Assembly (NCBI GenBank): GCA_001513395.1
Contig: LFTP01000252.1
Location: 1-15,668, forward strand
DNA length: 15,668 nucleotides
Direction of reading: 5' to 3'
From: Clostridia bacterium DTU080
Lineage (GTDB): Bacteria > Bacillota > Limnochordia > DTU080
Under the pieces are notes generated by a model. It saw nothing but the letters and a program-made list of their open reading frames with translations. It was not told where the DNA came from and did no database searches. Numbering within the stretch: position 1 is the stretch's first letter; each line of letters opens with the position of its first letter. Positions 12,459-15,668 of the stretch are shown one piece after another. Made by a program: the position numbers and the translations under genes.

Positions 12459-14774
12459 ATGCACCGGTTAGAACCCTTGCCGGACCACATCATCGTTGCC
12501 TTCGAGAATCACGGGATAGAGCCGTCCGATGTCGTGTTGTGTGCAGCCACCGATCTTGACAGAAACGGCAACTTCGCCGAGGAATGGCTTGTTGCCACTC
12601 GAGAAAAACTCTGCTTCCTCAGCGGTGAAACGATTAGTCCGCCGCAACGGATGGCACGCCGCTCCAATCACCGCAAGCAGCAATGGCGTGAAACGGGCTA
12701 CCGAGAGATAGCACTGGCTGACATGGAAGAGCTCAAGGCGGACACCCTGAACGGTAACGGAGTACTGATGGCCACCGTGAAGGGCCAGCCTGAGATCCTG
12801 TGCCGCTACTCCAACACCATGAGCCGCAAGTTCGGTCAGGTGACTCGTCTGGTCAGCAAACTGATGGAGGATAAGGAGCTTACCGACGCGGATTTCACGG
12901 AAGAGGTGTACCGGCCCACCTGTCCGACATGCGGCTTGCTGTATCCGGACTCGGCAAGACAGGTCTGTCCCAAATGCCTAGATAGGCGCGCTCTGTTTTT
13001 ACGCGTCCTGTCTTTCTTGCCCAAATACAAAAAAGAAGTGACCCTGATCCTGTTGTGCATGTTGGCCAGCTCAGGTATGCAGATTGCCAGCCCTTATCTT
13101 GGAGGAAGAATCCTTTTTGACGAAGTGTTGACCCCTGGCGGTCGTTATTCGGGTCAGCTATTGCCTATGTTGCTCCTCATGGCTGCCCTTCAACTGTTGA
13201 GTGTAGGACTCAGCATATGTTATGGCCGCGTCAACGCTGGCCTCACCGCTCGGGTGGTCTTTGATCTGAAAACCCAGGTGTTCGCGGCCATGCAGCGCCT
13301 CTCCTTGGGTTTTTTTACCAGTCGCGAAACCGGAAATCTCATGACCCGGGTCAATCAGGACGCAATACACTTGCAGTATTTTTTCCATGACGGCTTTCCT
13401 TATTTTATCGTCAACGCGGTCAATCTCACCGGCGTGATGACCGTCATGATCATTATGAACTGGCGGTTGGCACTGCTCGTTCTCATTCCGGTGCCGATCA
13501 TCATCTACGCCGTGCGGAATGTCTTCCCCAAGTTGTGGAGTGTTTTCTCTCGCAGGCATCGGCGTACAAGCGCTTTGAACTCGATGGTCAACGATTCACT
13601 GACCGGCATTCGTGTTGTCAAGGCCTTCGGAAAAGAGGAAACCGAGACCCGCCGCTTTGCCGCCCGAAACAAGGATGTCTTTGCCATCAACATGCGGGCC
13701 GGATACATCACTTCGACTCTGTTCCCGGCCATGTCATTTGTGATGAACGTCGGCGGCCTCATAGTCTGGAGCGTTGGCGGCTGGGATGTGCTTACTGACA
13801 GGATGTCCTTTGGTACCCTGTGGACGTTCATTGGCTATCTGGGGATGCTCTACGGCCCCCTGGAGTTCATGACCCACATTGTTGACTGGTGGTCGTCATG
13901 CATGAACTCCGCCCAGCGCATCTTTGAGATCTTGGACGCCGTCCCGGACGTTGCCGAAAAGATCGATGCCATCAGTATCCCGCGCATAGAGGGAAGAATC
14001 GAGATGGAAAACGTTGTCTTCGGCTATGAACCGGGCAAACCTGTCCTTAAAGACATCACCCTGAGCGTAGAGCCGGGCGAGATGTTAGGAGTCATAGGTT
14101 ACTCCGGAGCCGGCAAATCGACACTGGCCAACTTGATCAGCAGGCTCTACGATCCTCAGGAAGGTTGTGTGAAGATCGACGGTCACGACGTGCGTGATCT
14201 GAGGATCGCTGATCTTAGGAATCAGATAGGAATGGTTCTGCAGGAGACTTTCTTGTTCGCCGGCACCATCGCCGAAAACGTAGCCTATGCCAAACCCGAC
14301 GCCACTGTAGAAGACATCATCCAGGCGTGCAAAGTGGCCCAAGCGCATGATTTCATCGTTAAACTGCCCAATGGCTATGAAACGATGATCGGACACCGAG
14401 GTCAGAACCTGTCGGGCGGTGAACGCCAGCGTCTGGCCATCGCCCGAGCGATCCTGCATAACCCCCGTATTCTCATTCTCGACGAGGCCACGGCTTCCGT
14501 CGACACGGAGACCGAGCAGGGAATCCAGGAGGGCCTGGAGCGCTTGGTCGAGGGGCGCACCACCATCGCCATTGCCCATCGTCTGTCGACCCTGCGCAAC
14601 GCGGATAAGCTGGTGGTCATGGACAAGGGAAAGATCGTCGAGATGGGCACGCACGAGGAACTGCTGGAGCTCAAAGGACATTACTACAAGATGCTCGAGA
14701 ATCAGCGTCAAGCGCTCAAGATCAGAGGAGTGGACGTCAGTGAACAGGAACTCGCGGGAAGAAGGGTTGGCTGA
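12459..14774 (+). CDS. ABC exporter half with N-terminal PH-like domain and zinc-ribbon
   Basis: This 771-residue protein is a half-size ABC exporter with a long cytosolic N-terminus. Residues about 1-145 look like a PH-type beta domain (EEWLVATREKLCFLSGE ... YREIALADMEELKA). C155-x2-C158-x11-C170-x2-C173 is a zinc-ribbon. Residues about 180-490 form a six-helix ABC transmembrane domain. The nucleotide-binding domain has Walker A GYSGAGKST (547-555), Q-loop VLQETF, signature LSGGE (651-655), Walker B with D675 and catalytic E676, and H707 in the H-loop, so it should hydrolyse ATP. Ordinary exporter halves are about 580-600 residues, so the N-terminus is extra. The start is ATG 12459, with GGAGG 10 nt upstream; GTG 12408 has none. 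It overlaps the DUF1854 gene. Substrate unknown; partners are DUF1854 and probably the next gene. Confidence 0.93.
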   Translation: MHRLEPLPDHIIVAFENHGIEPSDVVLCAATDLDRNGNFAEEWLVATREKLCFLSGETISPPQRMARRSNHRKQQWRETGYREIALADMEELKADTLNGNGVLMATVKGQPEILCRYSNTMSRKFGQVTRLVSKLMEDKELTDADFTEEVYRPTCPTCGLLYPDSARQVCPKCLDRRALFLRVLSFLPKYKKEVTLILLCMLASSGMQIASPYLGGRILFDEVLTPGGRYSGQLLPMLLLMAALQLLSVGLSICYGRVNAGLTARVVFDLKTQVFAAMQRLSLGFFTSRETGNLMTRVNQDAIHLQYFFHDGFPYFIVNAVNLTGVMTVMIIMNWRLALLVLIPVPIIIYAVRNVFPKLWSVFSRRHRRTSALNSMVNDSLTGIRVVKAFGKEETETRRFAARNKDVFAINMRAGYITSTLFPAMSFVMNVGGLIVWSVGGWDVLTDRMSFGTLWTFIGYLGMLYGPLEFMTHIVDWWSSCMNSAQRIFEILDAVPDVAEKIDAISIPRIEGRIEMENVVFGYEPGKPVLKDITLSVEPGEMLGVIGYSGAGKSTLANLISRLYDPQEGCVKIDGHDVRDLRIADLRNQIGMVLQETFLFAGTIAENVAYAKPDATVEDIIQACKVAQAHDFIVKLPNGYETMIGHRGQNLSGGERQRLAIARAILHNPRILILDEATASVDTETEQGIQEGLERLVEGRTTIAIAHRLSTLRNADKLVVMDKGKIVEMGTHEELLELKGHYYKMLENQRQALKIRGVDVSEQELAGRRVG

Positions 14775-15264
14775 ATACGCACATATCAACTACCTGAAAC
14801 CGGAAGAGTGTCGGTTTTCTCTAACCGACGGGGGTTTTCTTTCTTTGACACTGAACACGGAAACCTATCCGGTGGTCTTTGCCTACAGGGCATTCCCCCT
14901 GAGTTTCGGTGACATGTACATCTCGATCCGCGATGAAAAAGACAAAGAGATTGGCATCATCCGTGATTTAGCTGAATTCCCTTGTGACCAGCAGGAGTTG
15001 ATTCGCCTCGAATTGGAGCGTCGCTACTTCACGCCCGTCATCACTTCGGTGATCAAGATGAAAGAGGAGTTCGGCTACATCTATTGGGAAGTGAACACCG
15101 ACCGGGGAATGCGCCGCTTTACGACTCGTGGTTCGCACGACAGCATCCTTCCGATTTCAGAACATCGACTTCTGATCATGGACGTTGGCGGGAATCGCTT
15201 TGAAATTGAAGACTTCCGGACTCTGAGTCCGAAGATTGCCAAGCAAATCGAAGCCTTGATGTAA
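14740..15264 (+). CDS. DUF1854 family protein
   Basis: This 174-residue soluble protein matches my recollection of DUF1854. Family-like segments are FPLSFGDMYISIRDEKDKEIGI followed by IRDL, then LELERRYFTPVI, the run EEFGYIYWEVNTDRGMRRF, and LLIMDVGGNRFEIEDF near the end. No signal peptide or membrane helix is seen. The biochemical role is unknown. The start is GTG 14740, with AGAGGAG 9 nt upstream; this makes a 35-nt overlap with the ABC gene, consistent with coupled translation. TTG 14767 is an alternative but has its purine tract directly adjacent. Upstream in-frame codons down to 14419 are only a shadow of the ABC gene. DUF1854 is known to me mainly as a partner of this kind of ABC transporter, including in cyanophycin gene clusters. 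Confidence 0.9.
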   Translation: MNRNSREEGLAEYAHINYLKPEECRFSLTDGGFLSLTLNTETYPVVFAYRAFPLSFGDMYISIRDEKDKEIGIIRDLAEFPCDQQELIRLELERRYFTPVITSVIKMKEEFGYIYWEVNTDRGMRRFTTRGSHDSILPISEHRLLIMDVGGNRFEIEDFRTLSPKIAKQIEALM

Positions 15265-15296
15265 ACAGTGATACACAATCAAGGAGCGTATGTGCC

Positions 15297-15668
15297 TTGA
15301 GTACACTTTCGGTGACCCAAACAAGGAGTATCGCTGATGTATTGGGTAACGAGGAAGTCGTTACCGAACTGGTGCATGACGTTGACGTGCACAGCCTTTT
15401 CACGGAAGGAAAAACGATCATCACTCCGACACGGCTTCTTGTCTGCGACAACGGTACGGTGACCCGGGAGATCTCGCTTTCCCAGGCCAGCGATTTCAAA
15501 GCCGTGGGTCTGGTCGGCAACGGCTATCTGGAAGCAACGATTGACGGCGTTCGCACCGCAATCGTTCGCTTCAGCATGAGCCAGATGCCGTACTTCGCCA
15601 ATGCCGTCAAATACCTCAACAAGATCACAGCAGGTCAATCCGTCCCGTTTTACCAGGAAGTGGAGGAG
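15297..15668 (+). CDS. second PH-like-domain protein, probably the partner ABC half (3' cut)
   Basis: The frame is open to the window end, giving 124 residues of a longer protein. It starts at TTG 15297, 10 nt after AAGGAG (15281-15286). The visible part is soluble. Two segments line up with the N-terminal domain of the ABC protein at 12459: TREISLSQ with YREIALAD, and GLVGNGYLEATIDG with TLNGNGVLMATVKG. After these, both have RxS, a spaced F, and an L-x-K ending (YLNKI, LVSKL). Hence it is a paralogous PH-like domain. By order and domain content it is most likely the N-terminus of a second ABC exporter half, but no ABC motif is in the window, so this is inferred. It is 32 nt from the DUF1854 stop, in the same operon. 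Confidence 0.75.
   Translation, partial: MSTLSVTQTRSIADVLGNEEVVTELVHDVDVHSLFTEGKTIITPTRLLVCDNGTVTREISLSQASDFKAVGLVGNGYLEATIDGVRTAIVRFSMSQMPYFANAVKYLNKITAGQSVPFYQEVEE

Noticed and set aside
14419..14739. N-terminal extension of the DUF1854 frame
   Set aside because: The added residues are a Ser/Arg-rich shadow of the ABC gene. GTG 14740 has a good ribosome binding site.
14085..14789. 234-codon open frame on the minus strand
   Set aside because: It is antisense to the ATP-binding domain of the ABC exporter, which has all catalytic motifs intact.
15290..15337. ATG 15290 as start of the last gene
   Set aside because: That frame reaches a stop after 15 codons. The long frame begins at TTG 15297.

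Overview
The window reads as a gene-dense bacterial chromosome segment of moderate-to-high GC, probably from a Firmicutes-like (Bacillota) lineage. The clues are a tryptophan T-box riboswitch ahead of trpS, strong AGGAGG-type ribosome binding sites, frequent GTG/TTG starts, and U-tract hairpin terminators. I cannot name genus or species from the sequence. No rRNA, tRNA, CRISPR array, insertion sequence or phage gene is visible.

Layout. 1-747: the 3' end of a ThrE/YjjP-type subunit and an adjacent YjjB-type subunit, together a split ThrE-family exporter. 894-1097: a cold-shock protein with a structured leader and a good terminator. 1198-1814: a long stretch with no gene I can support. 1815-4720: gnd and zwf, an NADPH-forming oxidative pentose phosphate operon. 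4749-5210 (minus): an OsmC/Ohr-like protein whose promoter is bracketed by two near-identical operator-like repeats. 5572-8253: aconitase. 8325-9674: promoter, T-box leader with a UGG specifier, and trpS. 9654-10583 (minus): an EamA (DMT) transporter whose 3' end overlaps trpS tail to tail. 10705-11058: a small cupin followed by a terminator. 11148-12221 (minus): a Gfo/Idh/MocA-type oxidoreductase, with a possible 42-residue ORF just upstream. 12459-15668: an operon of an ABC exporter half with an unusual N-terminus, a DUF1854 protein, and the start of a second protein that runs off the window.

How the genes work together. gnd and zwf supply NADPH and pentoses, aconitase works in the TCA cycle, and the OsmC protein handles peroxides. 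These are mostly housekeeping functions that need not be co-regulated. trpS is probably controlled by uncharged tRNA-Trp.

The least conventional part is the right end. The first ABC protein carries a PH-like domain and a four-cysteine zinc-ribbon ahead of its membrane domain. The truncated third gene opens with a domain that lines up with that PH-like domain. The simplest reading is a heterodimeric ABC exporter encoded around a DUF1854 partner. From memory, DUF1854 and such transporters occur beside cyanophycin genes in other bacteria, so the flank beyond 15668 is the place to look. The substrate is not known from this sequence.
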